This document shows, piece by piece, positions 1 to 11,740 of a DNA stretch of 64,000 nucleotides. Source of the DNA: Episyrphus balteatus. Its lineage: Eukaryota > Arthropoda > Insecta > Diptera > Syrphidae. The DNA is taken from positions 69,498,625-69,562,624 of the forward strand of contig NC_079134.1 of NCBI RefSeq assembly GCF_945859705.1, read 5' to 3'. Position numbers and translations under genes: made by a program. Positions within the stretch are counted from its first letter, which is position 1, and each line of letters opens with the position of its first letter. The notes beneath the pieces were generated by a model. That model made no database searches. It was not told the DNA's origin and saw nothing but the letters and a program-made list of their open reading frames with translations.

Positions 1-3000
1 CAGCATGAATTAAAATAGATTCTCCTTTCTTCATTTGTCCTCGAACAACAAGTGCATAGTACACAGTTGAGTATACACAAGGGACTGTTGATGCTTCTTC
101 CATCGACCATTTATCGGGTATTGACCACATCATACGTTTGCTTGCAATACAGGTCGATGCCAATGATTTCGCAGGGACCATAGCCATAATTCTTTCACCT
201 GCTAAATTTCGTCCAGCAAACTCAAGGCCCAAAACGCAATCTTGTTGGGCCAAATCTCCAGGAAGAGCATCTGCCGAGAGTTTACCCGAACTCAGCATTA
301 CATCGCGGAAATTTATAGGTGCGTAGTAAACACTACACAATTCACAATCCTCACTTATGCTTTCAGTCGAGATTTTTGGAACCGGTCCCTCAATCCACTT
401 CAAACTAGCAAGATCGCCCTTTGTCAAAGCATTAACATAGGCATGCTCCACCGGCAGGGTTTCGATGTCAGATTGGTTTTCAATAGTAAAATGTCTATAG
501 GTTCCCCAGGATCCGTTTTTATATACGTTCATAACAAGATCTTTTTGTAGCTGATCCGTATACAATTTGGAATTTAGAGAAAACGGTTCTGCCTTATCTT
601 GAATGAAAATCATACGAACAAATTTACCCCCAGCTTCGTTCTTCAAGCAGTTCAAGAATCCAACAGCTCCAGAGAACTCTTGATTTTCGGCCACAACATA
701 AATAAATTTGTTCTCTATTTCACTGGCGACTAGGCAAGTTTTAAGTTCATCTACCCACTCAAAGTTCTTATCAGAGGTGTGAACAACTGAAATGTTTCTT
801 TTATCGATATTGGTTAATGAACGGGCCAAAACAAACAAACGTTCCCCATACTTTTGTTCAATTATAGGAACCAAACCAAAATGCTTTAACGTTTGATTAC
901 CACTTTTCTTATACTCCAGATTACTCTCATCGAACAAAACGAAACCTTCAGCTTTTATTGTTTTTAGCATGTGCTTTAATATATCTGAATTCTTCAGCGA
1001 TAGAAGATCATATCCCAATACCATATGACAATTCTTTTCAACTTCTTCTAATAAAATATTTTTTTTTACAACTCGAACTTCGACATCTCCCAAAGTAGCT
1101 GGAATATGTTCTTCTTGATCACTTGTAGCAATTATAACATCTGCTGCAATTGTTGGCTCACTTTCGATGATTCGTAGAACTGATGGGGCTAAAAGTTGAT
1201 CAACACTACGGTTGTTATCTAACTCTACAACTTTGATTTTAATTGCTCCCGCCGAGTTCTCCAAAACAATATGCAGCGACTCAGTTAGTGCTAGTAATCG
1301 TGCATTTTTTGGATTCTCATGCAAATCATTTGCATTTTCATTTGGTACGAATGTATATCTTTCTAGTTTAGGTTGCGCTTGAGATCCTGAACGACGAGGT
1401 GCCATAGAAGCTTTCAAACCACGCATTTCTACCCCACCACTTTTAATTACGTTCAAGTACTCGTATGAACGAACTTGTAGAGTTTTATCAGGTATTTCTT
1501 TGATCATATTAAAGTGCTTTATGGGATTTATAATAACCTTGTCAATGCGAGTAGGCAAATACAAATCACGGAGATCTTTCTTTAAAATACTGAATTGCAA
1601 CATGGTATCCATAAAGGAAACCCAGTTTTCCGTCCAGTTGAGATATCCGGCTGTAGCTTTAATGTCTGATGCAACAATTCCTCTGAATTCTCCACCGTAA
1701 TCGTATCCTCGTAGACGCAATTCTTTGTAAACATCATTTATCTTCAGATCCATAACTGGATTTTCAACGTCTTGATTTTGAGGCGGTAGTTCTTCATTAG
1801 TAACATTTTCTACAATTGAAATTTTTCCTGAAACAGTTAAAGTTCCACCCTCACAGATTTCAAAGTCACCAGTTCCGTTAAAGAAATTTATACCAAATTT
1901 TACCAAACTTTCTTTGTTTAAAATTGTTGCCCTGTGGAATACTACGTTTTCGATAATAACTGGCGTTTGATTTATATCTAATCCATGAATTTTAATAAAT
2001 GTTCTCCAAGCCAGGGTTATATAACCCGTTGCTGGGAATAGTATTCTCCCATCGATAGTATGCCCTACATAGAACAAGTCTTCTTCTACGGCTAAATTAA
2101 CTTCGACAACAGTCTCCCCAGACGATGTTTCACTACCATACTTTGGAACCATCCATTTTTGTGAATGATCCCAGCCAAGTTTTGAATTCAACATTGGAGT
2201 TCCTCTTCCCACAGGGTACGAGATCGGCCGTACCAATTTTATGATATTTGGTTGGGCCCCGGCTGCGTATAATTTACCAATATTAGACAGGAAAAACTCA
2301 ACATTATTTTCGTGATTTCTTTTTAATAAACTAATATTGGTGCAGGAACTATCAAGGGCACGTTTGAGAATAGCTTGAAGAAGTCCGGTTGGGGCTATTT
2401 CGATACAAATTGCATTCTTTGGAACTTTTTGTAGAGCTTCATAAAAAAGAACAGGGGATAGCAAGTTGTTTACATGATAAGCTGCTGAGCTTTGCATTGC
2501 AACTGGAGTGTTCCATGCTGATTCAGGAATACTTGTACTTATCCATCGTGAAGAACGGTTTTTAGGGTTTGGAATAATTTTTTCCAAACTCTTGCGGAGT
2601 TTTGGGCCAGCATCGGCAATGTATTTGCTGTGGAAAGCATATCCAGAAGAGTTTACAGCTTTTGCAAATATTCCTTTTCCTGATAACGCTTCTATCGTAG
2701 CTGAGATTTCTGCTTCCGGTCCCGAAATAGTTACATTATCTTCGCTGTTGTGACAAACAGGAAACACCCCCGGAGAAAGCAAGTCATTGCAATCTTCCCA
2801 TTTAACTCCTACGGCTGCCATTTTTCCTTTTACTAATTTAGTATCTTGTAAACTTTTTCCACGCCAGTAAGCAGCCAGCACAGTTTGTTCTGGAGTGAAA
2901 CAGCCATCTGCATAAGCACATCCCAATTCGCCAACCGAATGACCAATAATTCCATCCGGATGTATTCCTATACTAGTAAGCATATCGGTTAAAGCAATTT

Positions 3001-4827
3001 GTACAGCAGCAATTGCGGTGAAAGAATTCAAGATGTTATCAAAGCTTTCATCTATTGAGTTAAGCAAAATGTCCAACAAGTTCATTCCAACTTGTCGCAA
3101 TATCTCAGAGCATCGGTGAATACTTTGGCTAAAAACTTCAAATGACATAAGATCCTTTGCCATATTAGCCCATTGGCTACCCATGCCAGAGTAGATGAAC
3201 CAAATTCGTCGCTTTTCATCTACATGCTCCAATACTTCTCTAATTGCTGAACCCTTACTATTCAAAACAGCATATCCACGATAATGGTGGAGTGGAATGT
3301 TTTTCAAATATATTCCGTTTACTAAAGCCAAATATTCGTCATCCTTCTTGTGTTCTTCAACATCTTCTAAGAAATATTGAACAGCATCAGAGGTTCTACC
3401 TGAAACAGTAACTAGTTTTGGTGGTCCATCTCTAGGAGTGACAGCCTTTGGTTTGGGATTGGATTTAAGAATAACATGTGCATTGGCTCCACCAAATCCG
3501 AAAGAATTAATTCCAACTATACCGCCATTCCATGGCATATTTTTATTTACCACTTGAAGGCGTCCTTCAACCAAGCCATACAAATCAGGATTTGGACTGG
3601 AATAATGCAAATTAGCGGGAATAATGCCTTCCTCCATAGCAATCAAAACTTTCGCTATTGAGCAGACACCCGAAGCTGGCTCAGAGTGACCCATATTGGA
3701 TTTGACTGACCCAATGAGAAGTGGACTCTGTCTATTCTTGCAGAAGAAATCAGTTATCGAATTTACTTCTTGGGGATCTCCAACTTTTGTTCCCGTTCCG
3801 TGAGCCTCTACATAAGCAACATCATGTGGATTTAAATTGATTTCTTCGTAAGTTTCTTTAATCAACTTGTTTTGCATTTTTCCTGATGGGTATGTTATAC
3901 CTTGTTCTTTGTTTCCATCTGTGTTTGTGCGAACATTCAAAATTGATGCATAAATTCGCTTTGCTTTTTTTGGATTTTGAAGAAATATAGCGACACATCC
4001 ATCAGATCGAACATAGCCACTTCCTGTTTCATCGAAAGCTTTACATTTACCATCCTGGCTCAACATACTGAGTCGCTTAAATTGCAGTGACATTGTAGGC
4101 TTGAGAATGAGGCCAACGCCCGCTACAATGGCATTATCACAAACTCCGCGTTCCATGTCGGAGAAAGCTTGCTCTAAAGCGTATAGTGAACTTGAACAAG
4201 CAGTATCGACGCAGTAGCTTGGTCCGGTAAAATCGAACGTAAATGATAAACGATTAGCGAACATTGCTCTGGCGCAGCCGGTTAAACCATATCCATTGAC
4301 ACGATCAGGATCGTTGCACCAATATTGTTCAGTTTCTGAAGATGATACACCTATATAAACACCCGTACGGCTTCCACGGATATCTTGCGGATTGACGCCA
4401 GCATCAATTATGGCTTCATAAGTCACTTCTAAAAGCATTCGCAACTGTGCATCCATACACTCGGCTTGTTTTTGGTGAACAGAAAAAAATTGCTGGTCGA
4501 AACTTTCTAGATCTTTGTCTTTGATTTTACCCAGCCTGTCTGGTAAATCGTACAACCCTAGTAGTTAATTACATAACATGTAATAATAATAATATATTTA
4601 AATAAAAAAAAAATATAAATACCTTTAGGCCACCTACGAGGATCATCGTTTACCATATCTACTCCATCAAATAAATTTTTTTTGAATTCTTCAATATTGG
4701 AACTCTCTGGCAAACGGCCAGAGATACCACTTATAGCAACACATGCATCTTTTGAACGACCAACATTATTTCTTTCGTCCCTTGTCTCAGTGTCAACAAC
4801 AACCTCATCTGCGATGCGGGCCGGCAT
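1..4827 (-). CDS. FASN1: Fatty acid synthase, 5' part (two exons, runs off left edge)
   Basis: Cytosolic multifunctional enzyme that builds palmitate from acetyl-CoA, malonyl-CoA and NADPH. Exon 1 is 4827-4623 and exon 2 is 4557 to beyond 1, giving about 1587 residues. The reading was spot-checked at several points and no stop was met. Domains in order: ketosynthase with active-site Cys about residue 189 in DTACSSS and His about 321 in EAHGTGT, followed by NMGHSEP; malonyl/acetyl transferase with Ser about 609 in GHSVGELG; dehydratase with His about 901 in [10 protein letters not shown]; a [11 protein letters not shown] segment; pseudo-ketoreductase-like [13 protein letters not shown]; and the start of enoyl reductase ([12 protein letters not shown]). 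The Cys-His and Cys-Ser spacings equal those of animal FAS. The missing part should hold the rest of enoyl reductase, ketoreductase, acyl carrier and thioesterase. The start ATG has G at -3. The symbol rests on resemblance to insect FASN1; a paralogue is possible. Confidence 0.95.
4558..4622 (-). other. Intron 1 of fatty acid synthase
   Basis: A 65-bp phase-1 intron. On the minus strand the donor is AAAG|GTATTTATA and the acceptor is CTACTAG|GGTTG. Joining G with GG makes a glycine codon and continues the conserved run as [15 protein letters not shown], which fits insect FAS. The intron is very AT-rich. The reading that runs past the donor without splicing meets a stop soon after. Confidence 0.9.
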
Positions 4828-4878
4828 TTCTTATAATTTTTTCTTTTCTTTTTTTGCAGGGATTTGTTTATGTTTTTT

Positions 4879-4890
4879 CTTTTATATAGG
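4879..4890 (-). promoter_or_regulatory. Possible TATA box of fatty acid synthase
   Basis: On the minus strand this reads CCTATATAAAAG, a good TATA match 52-63 bp upstream of the start codon. That would place transcription start about 20-30 bp before the ATG if there is no upstream 5' UTR exon. The surroundings are AT-rich, so a chance match is likely enough to keep this tentative. Confidence 0.25.
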
Positions 4891-5640
4891 TCAACTATTA
4901 TACCTTTCGAAACTCTGTAAATAACACTGTAAAAAATTTTATTTTAAAATGAATATTTCCTATTTTTTTTTTTTTTTTTTTTGAAAAATATGTTTATTCA
5001 TAGTTCCCAATAAAATATTATTTTTTTTTTGTTTTACTAAGTGTAGGTGTATTTAGTCTGTTTTTTTTTTTCTGCTTTAACACTCAGGACTTTTTTCGAA
5101 ATCCTCGAAGCTGTGAGCTTCTGATGACTAAATTTTCTGATGCATTGTTGTAGATCACTTGTAAAACTTGAAAAAATGTATTACAAGGAAAGTTTGGAGT
5201 TAGTGGTTTAACAGTGTACAGAAGAAGTTATTAGTGCGAGATTTTAAGGCGATTTAGGAGGATTATTCAAGAAACAAAACTGAGGTTGCGTGAATAGCGT
5301 AAACATAAGGCAAGACCTAAAATAAAACAAAAATTTTGCCGAAAATTAAGGCATTTTTCTATAAAATTCCATTTTAAGGTCGTGTGTGAATTGCGTTAAA
5401 TAGTTAACACCATGTAAAAATTTTGACACTACTGAAGTGAATAAAAAATTTTCAGCTTTTTCAGTTTTTATCCTATTCCTACTATATTAAAAGTCAAACT
5501 TTTTCCTAATTTAAACAATTTTAAAAAATAAATTTATTAAAAGTACAAAATAAACATAATGGTTCTTGTAATAAAGCTTTGACATTAAGGAAATTGCTGT
5601 CCCATGGAAAGTTATAGGGGAAAGTTTAGAGTCAGTATGT
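4891..5640. other. Intergenic stretch, nothing recognised
   Basis: AT-rich sequence with several T runs (around 4960 and 5015). I see no coding frame, RNA gene or clear repeat end. It presumably includes 5' flanking DNA of the fatty acid synthase gene. Confidence 0.4.
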
Positions 5641-5694
5641 ATTTTGCAGAAGCGTTTTCTCGAAATGAACTTTTTTGAGTTTTTGAGGGTGCGA

Positions 5695-5895
5695 TATGGA
5701 CTAATCAGTGGCGACTTCAATGCAAGACATCAGCGATGGATGGATACCGAAAACAACAATGATGGAAAAACTATTGTCAACTGGCTGGACGATAACAGTA
5801 ATCAACATTCCCTAGTCATCATCTCTCAACCTAAGCCCACATTCCCGAGAACACCATCAACGCTAGACTTCTTTCTTGCAACTTCAAACCTAGTG
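5695..5895 (+). pseudogene. LINE endonuclease fragment
   Basis: About 67 codons match the C-terminal half of the apurinic-type endonuclease domain of non-LTR retrotransposons: GDFNARHQRW, then TLDFFLATSNL near the end. The catalytic Asp/Asn of GDFN is present. Nothing upstream or downstream continues the domain, and the frame then enters the Tc1 end next to it. It is a truncated fossil. Confidence 0.7.
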
Positions 5896-6056
5896 TTAAA
5901 GAATTCAATGTACTTAATTTCTTTTTTAATAAATCAAATATATCTGTGTTCTTACTTCATCATTAATAAAACAGCTCTTTTGAGTTAAAAAAGTGCGAAA
6001 AAATTTCATTTTAGAAATTTTAGGGTACATGTGGTATTTATTTTGTCGCCACTGTA
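5895..6056 (+). mobile_element. 3' end of a Tc1-type transposon
   Basis: These 162 bp are nearly identical and equal in length to 38968-39129, the 3' end of the Tc1-like element there. The outer end reads ...GTCGCCACTGTA, the inverted terminal repeat of that family. No transposase is left at this locus. Confidence 0.8.
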
Positions 6057-6059
6057 GGA

Positions 6060-6248
6060 GAATTCTTCTATGAATATACTAGCGATCTAGTGAAAACGGA
6101 CGTTAAAAGTCTATCTTCATTCATAAGAAGCTCCGAGTGGTTCGGCTAGTGAGTTCCAACTTGCTAGTCTTTTGTGGTATCACAATGGATCCATAAGGGT
6201 CTAAGTGTGTCGGGTAACTTGCCTGACAACCACTGCTACCTAACCTAA
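6060..6248 (+). mobile_element. Possible LINE 3' tail
   Basis: The stretch contains GTGGTATCACAATGG, a GGTCTAAGTG motif and a terminal CTACCTAACCTAAG. These resemble 3' ends of some dipteran LINEs that finish in TAACC repeats. It could belong to the same element as the endonuclease scrap at 5695, split by the Tc1 end. Recognition is from memory only. Confidence 0.3.
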
Positions 6249-6299
6249 GTAAAAAAAGAAGATTTCAACCTTTTTTAACAACGAAAAGAAGTTGAATCT

Positions 6300-6548
6300 A
6301 TTTACTGCTTTACTTTGCAAATTTTCAAATTACGCAAAGTTCCATTTTAGTTGGTGCAACGCCCGCACTTTTTGCTTTGCAAAAAAACATCAAAAATTGA
6401 AAAGTGCAAAGTGGGGAACTTTTAATTTTTGGTGAAACACTTTGCACTTTTACTTTGAAGAAAAGTATTGTTTTGCAAAGTTGCAAAATGCAAAGTGCAA
6501 ATTGGTTGGTGCAATAGGGCCCTTCCATTAAACCAACTGTACGACATA
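6300..6548. repeat. Low-complexity TTTGCA-rich stretch
   Basis: Repeated words such as AAGTGCAAAG, TTTGCAAA and TTGGTGCAA occur in both orientations, with weak self-complementarity. No coding capacity is seen. Confidence 0.4.
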
Positions 6549-6799
6549 TCGTCGGTCTCATAAGGAAACCTCGTAACTCCCAAAATCAAAATTTTACAGG
6601 AGAGACGAAAGAGTAAACAAACAACAGAGTAGTTGGGAAGAAACGCGCTGTGCAAAATTTGAATTTAAGTCTATTTAGAGTTTTCGGAATGACTCCAAAT
6701 TTTCTGGGTTGCTCCGCTGACATATTTTATAAAGAATGGCATTCAAAAGTCATTTTTGAAAAAAAGTGGAGTTACGAGGTTTCCTTATGAGACCGACGA
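6549..6799. mobile_element. TA-flanked MITE
   Basis: A 251-bp element with inverted ends TCGTCGGTCTCATAAGG extending about 33 bp, flanked on both sides by TA (6547-6548 and 6800-6801). It has no coding capacity. TA duplication and short TIRs suggest a Tc1/mariner-type non-autonomous element. It lies directly beside the RT fragment at 6802. Confidence 0.7.
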
Positions 6800-6801
6800 T
6801 A

Positions 6802-7340
6802 TGTAAATCATTACATCATCAGCGTACAAGTGAACTCGAGAGTTGGTCGTTTATAAACAAAAAAAATAAGAGAAGACCTAAGACCGATCCTTGAGGTATT
6901 CCGATATTGGTAATAAAAGGATAAGACATCTCAGTATCAGTTTTTATTCGTTGAACTCTATCTGCCAGGTAATTGCACAACAGCTTGAGCGCAGTGTTTG
7001 AAAAATTAAAATAGAGTGGTCAATGCTGTCAAATGTCTTCGAAAAATCTAAGAGCACCATAACACCAAACTTATCATTGTCAAGAGCGAAAAGGAAGTCT
7101 GAAGTGACTTTAATTACTGCCGATTCACAGCTGTGTTTATGTCGAAACCCAGATTGACATTTTGTCAGGAATGTGTGTTCATTTAGATAGATTTGAATTT
7201 GGTCATGTATAATTTTTCAAATAACTTAGCTAGGTACCATAAAATATTAATAGGCCTATAATCAGAAGGGATTTACTTTTTTGGGAACAGGAATAATGCA
7301 TGCATTTTTCCACGTATCCGGAAACTCACAACTGTAGATG
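6802..7340 (-). pseudogene. LINE reverse transcriptase fragment
   Basis: Read on the minus strand, this holds PDTWKNACIIPVPKK near 7310, a GIPQGSVLG motif near 6890 and the catalytic YADDV near 6815. These are RT motifs of Jockey-like LINEs. Several frameshifts and stops separate the blocks, so it is inactive. The 3' side is cut by the TA MITE at 6549. Confidence 0.75.
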
Positions 7341-7605
7341 CGAAAATTGAATATATAGAGTAACCATAATTGGTTCCACAGAACTGAATTTTAAAAAAAC
7401 AACCGCGAAACCCAATTAGAAAGTATCTAACCCAACAAAGTGCGAACGAATTCTTAAACAAAACACTCACACCAAAAACAAATCAAAATAATGAGCCTGT
7501 TTGTAGTATTACAAACAACTTGCAATAGCAAATAAAATTTAACAACCACAACTCGCCACAAATCTCAAAGCATCCCGCACTGATAAATAGTAAAAAACGT
7601 AAAAC
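7341..7605. other. Unassigned repeat-derived sequence
   Basis: No coding frame or clear element boundary is seen. Possibly 5' sequence of the degraded LINE on the minus strand. Confidence 0.3.
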
Positions 7606-7826
7606 CTCAGAACAACAACACAATCACCACCAAAAACAACAACAGCCACAAAAACAACAACACCAATAACAACAGCAGAAGCAACAACAAATACAACAAC
7701 ACCAAAAACAACAACAACACCAACAACATCAACAACACCAACAACAACACCATCAACTTCAACAACATCAACAACAACAAAAACATCAACAACATTAACA
7801 AAACCAACAACATTAACAAAATCAAT
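7606..7826. repeat. (CAA)n-rich simple repeat
   Basis: Imperfect trinucleotide array of CAA/CAC/CAT units with occasional interruptions. The long Leu-rich reading on the minus strand is a by-product of the repeat, not a gene. Confidence 0.9.
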
Positions 7827-7875
7827 AACATATTAGTAATAACGTTTTAAATAGTATTGAATTAACAAATATATA

Positions 7876-7906
7876 TACAGTTGTGTTCAAAATAATAGTA
7901 GTGCCT
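7876..7906 (+). mobile_element. Isolated Tc1-type terminal repeat
   Basis: CAGTTGTGTTCAAAATAATA preceded by TA is a typical end of Tc1-like transposons. No partner end or transposase was found nearby, so this is probably a relic. Confidence 0.4.
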
Positions 7907-8002
7907 TCGACAAAAAAAAAATTGTTATATTTACGCCGCTTCTACGGTTAAAAATTTAATTTCTTTGATGTCAAAGTTTCTTACTGTCAATTACTAATAA
8001 AT

Positions 8003-8040
8003 GTAACTTTAAACGAGCTAAAATTGTTTATATATACATA
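8003..8040. repeat. 38-bp direct repeat, left copy
   Basis: GTAACTTTAAACGAGC through TATATATACATA recurs exactly at 9201-9238. The two copies bracket the first 1.16-kb Helitron-like unit. Confidence 0.85.
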
Positions 8041-9200
8041 ACTAAACAAAATTTTTTAGATCATGACTTTTTTGATCATGTATTGATCATTTATTCAGTT
8101 GGTTGTTTTTTGTTCTGAAAAACCCTGTTTTGTTGAATTCAAATTGTAATATTTTGTGATCTAACTGCAACTTAGGAAACTTTTATACTTTTTTGAAAAC
8201 TACAACAGGGCAACTTTTTAAAATAATAAACCATTTTCACAGCGTAAAATTTTTTTTGCGGTGTTGGTCGCAAATAAAAGTTAGAAATAGATTTTTTATA
8301 AAACTTGAAACTGTTAGTTAATTTGCAGCGAAATATGGCGTATGGAATAAAAAATATTTTGATTAATTAATTGTTCCTAATTATTGGCAATGTTTTCGTA
8401 AAAGAATTAAAAAAAAAAAAACAAATATCAATAATGGGCGCAGGAAGCAAAATACTGTTGTCAAGTAGGGATTTTTCGAAATTTCACAAGAATTGCATTA
8501 AATTGAAACCCGTAAGGATTTGGGAGGAACAAGGTTCCAAATTCTGAGAGCCCTTAAGTTCCCCAATCAGCATATTTCGTTTGATCCATTACTTTTGGGA
8601 CACCCTATATAAGTAAAAAAAAGAAAGGAGTAAAGCATCCACTGATACTAGTTCATACTAGCTAGTTCACCCAAAAACATACTAAGTTTTCTAAACTCAG
8701 GATTTCTACGTGAACTCTAAAAAGAGGACATCACAATAGGCCCATCAGAGGCCGCAGTGATAAGGCGAATTATTCCCACCTCTCACCCTAATCTTAATCT
8801 TAATCCACTGATACAGAATAGAACAGAGACAGGGATAAAAATAGTATTTCTTCATACTAAGCTTTGCCGACAAGGCTATACAAAAAAAAAGATTAACTTT
8901 ATATTCACCATCCAAAACTTTCTGACCCGTAAATTAAAATTTGAACAAAAAGGGATCTCATTGCTGTAAGCATTTTCGGTAATGCAGATTCCTGTAACCC
9001 TTCTATTCATTGCTGATCGTATATTCAAACTTAAATAAACTGGATTATAAAGTGGGAATGTGGTGTTTTGTAACCCGCGAAAAAACTGGTCATTGCAAAC
9101 TCAAACCCACTCCAAAAAATTGCTGTTTACATTTGATTTTTTTTTCACTCAAAGTTATAACATTTAAGGATACCGAGCAAAGCTCGGTCACCCAGGTACT
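8038..9200 (+). mobile_element. Helitron/Helentron-like unit, copy 1
   Basis: This 1163-bp unit recurs in direct orientation at 9925-11092 with only a few differences. It has no transposase. The right end carries a short hairpin (ACCGAGC AAA GCTCGGT) followed by CACCCAGGTACT, which resembles the 3' hairpin end of non-autonomous Helitron-like elements in insects. The short reading frames inside both copies are non-coding by-products. Confidence 0.5.
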
Positions 9201-9238
9201 GTAACTTTAAACGAGCTAAAATTGTTTATATATACATA
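9201..9238. repeat. 38-bp direct repeat, right copy
   Basis: Exact copy of 8003-8040, immediately after the hairpin end of copy 1. It runs on into a TATATA stretch. Confidence 0.85.
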
Positions 9239-9257
9239 TATATATAAATATATATAA

Positions 9258-9890
9258 AATTGGGATTTCGGAAACGGCTCTAACGATTTCGATGAAATTT
9301 TCAGGGTTTGTTCATCTAAGCGAGTAAAAAGTTTTGGAAGTATTTTTGGAAAAATCCGCCCACTGCCACGCCCACTTTTTTAACATATAAGTTTTTTCGG
9401 GAACGGCTCTAACGATTTCGATGAGATTTTCAGGGTTTGTTTATATAAGCGAGTAAAAAGTTTTGGAAGTTTTTTTTTTGAAAAATCCGCCCACTGCCAC
9501 GCCCACTTTTTTATTATATAAGTTTTTTCGGAAATGGCTCTAATGATTTCGATGAAATTTTCAGGTAAAAAGTTTTGGAAGTTTTTTTTTTGGAAAAATC
9601 TGCCCACTGCCAAGCCCACTTTTTTAACATTTAAGTTTTTTTTTCGGAAACGTCTCTAACGATTTCGATGACATTTTAAGGGCTTGTTTATCTAAGGGAG
9701 TTAAAAGTTTTGTAAGTATTTTTGGAAAAATCCGCCCACTTTTTTACCATAGAATTTTTTTTTAAACTTTAAAGATTTCGATGAAATTTTGAGGTCCTCT
9801 AGACATGTTGGAAGTATTTTCTCTTTTATTAGTTTTGTTTTCGCAGAGAGAGATTCAACGACTTCAATAAAATTTTGAGGGATGGTTCCA
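9258..9890. repeat. Tandem array, unit about 115-130 bp
   Basis: The phrase GGCTCTAACGATTTCGATGA, followed by AAATTTTCAGG and CCGCCCACTGCCACGCCCAC, recurs near 9282, 9410, 9541 and 9656, then more weakly near 9771 and 9857. The units decay to the right. Internal tandem arrays of this kind are usual in dipteran DINE/Helentron-type elements. Confidence 0.75.
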
Positions 9891-9924
9891 TGTTTTACGC
9901 ATTGTTCTTTTTCTTTTTGTTACA

Positions 9925-11092
9925 ATAACTAAACAAAATTTTTTAGATCATGACTTTTTTGATCATGTATTGATCATTTATTCAGTTGGTTGTTTTTTGT
10001 TCTGAAAAACCCTGTTTTGTTGAATTCAAATTGTAATATTTTGTGATCTAACTGCAACTTAGGAAACTTTTATACTTTTTTGAAAACTACAATAACAGTT
10101 CAACTTTTTAAAATAATAAACCATTTTCACAGCGTAAAATTTTTTTTGCGGTGTTGGTCCCAAATAAAAGTTAGAAATAGATTTTTTATAAAACTTGAAA
10201 CTGTTAGTTAATTTGCAGCGAAATATGGCGTATGGAATAAAAAATATTTTGATTAATTAATTGTTCCTAATTACTGGCAATGTTTTCGTAAAAGAATTAA
10301 AAAAAAAAACAAATATCAATAATGGGCGCAGGAAGCAAAATACTGTTGTCAAGTAGGGATTTTTCGAAATTTCACAAGAATTGCATTAAATTGAAACCCG
10401 TAAGGATTTGGGAGGAACAAGGTTCCAAATTCTGAGAGCCTTTAAGTTCCCCAATCAGCATATTTCGTTTGATCCATTACTTTTGGGACACCCTATATAA
10501 GTAAAAAAAGAAAGGAGTAAAGCATCCACTGATACTAGTTCATACTAGCTAGTTCACCCAAAAACATACTAAGTTTTCTAAACTCAGGATTTCTACGTGA
10601 ACTCTAAAAAGAGGACATCACAATAGGCCCATCAGAGGCCGCAGTGATAAGGCGAATTATTCCCACCTCTCACCCTAATCTTAATCTTAATCTTAATCCA
10701 CTGATACAGAATAGAACAGAGACAGGGATAAAAATAGTATTTCTTGATACTAAGCTTTGCCGACAAGGCTATACAAAAAAAAAATTAACTTTATATTCAC
10801 CATCCAAAACTTTCTGACCCGTAAATTAAAATTTGAACAAAAAGGGATCTCATTGCTGTAAGCATTTTCGATAATGCAGATTCCTGTAACCCTTCTATTC
10901 ATTGCTGATCGTATATTCAAACTTAAATAAACTGGATTATAAAGTGCGAATGTGGTGTTTTGTAACCCGCGAAAAAACTGGTCATTCCAAACTCAAACCC
11001 ACTCCAAAAAATTGCTGTTTACATTTGATTTTTTTTTCACTCAAAGTTATAACATTTAAGGATACCGACCAAAGCTCGGTCACCCAGGTACT
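9925..11092 (+). mobile_element. Helitron/Helentron-like unit, copy 2
   Basis: Direct repeat of 8038-9200. The terminal hairpin reads ACCGACC AAA GCTCGGT here, so one stem base is altered. Like copy 1 it holds near its middle CTTTTGGGACACCCTATATAA, which resembles a mariner-type end. It has no coding capacity. Confidence 0.5.
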
Positions 11093-11740
11093 TGTAGTTT
11101 TAAAATGAAAAAGAAGCAAATTTGTCCTCTTTGGTGGTACTGGATCTCCACAATACGTCCGACGCACACTGGTAAAAAAAGACTTTTTAGTTGGACACTT
11201 CTCATAAACTGCATTAAAATTGTAAATTATCTTCTTCAAGTGCTGAGGGTAAGTTTACTAGCTCTAGAGGATTATTTTCTGCAGATTATCAGCTAGTTTC
11301 TACATTTCGGTTTTACTCGAAACAAAATTGAAACAGGTGTTTGAAAATTATCTTATTGATTTTATTTATTTTCGAAGTTATAACCAAAAAAAAAATTATT
11401 GCTTTCAGTAAACTCATTTACTTAGCATCTGCTTTGATTTCAGCCGATGGTTTCGAATTGTTTTTGAAAAAAATTAACAAAATTGATCGAAAAATCAATT
11501 TCAATCGGATTTCAGTTTCCAAAAGGAGGAGGTATTCAATTCGTCTGTATTTTTTTTTTTTTTTAATGTTTGTTACCGCATAACTTTGGACAGAGTGCAT
11601 CAATTTTGATTCTTTTTGTATTGGAAAGCTAGTGTCTGCAGTGTGGTCCCATTTCAATTTTGTTCAGTTTAAGCCATAGGAACTATTAGAAAAAACAATA
11701 AACCCCGTTTTGAATCATTGAAGTCGGTTTTTTTTTTTTT
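11093..11740. other. No recognised feature
   Basis: AT-rich sequence with poly-T runs at 11550 and 11725. Short open frames exist but none shows a known domain. Confidence 0.35.

Noticed and set aside
7607..7831. 74-codon leucine-rich frame on the minus strand
   Set aside because: It is the translation of a CAA-type simple repeat, with no start context or domain.
9010..11108. Repeated frame MLIVYSNLNKLDYKV in both Helitron-like units as a gene
   Set aside because: Short, without a domain, and present only because the unit is duplicated.
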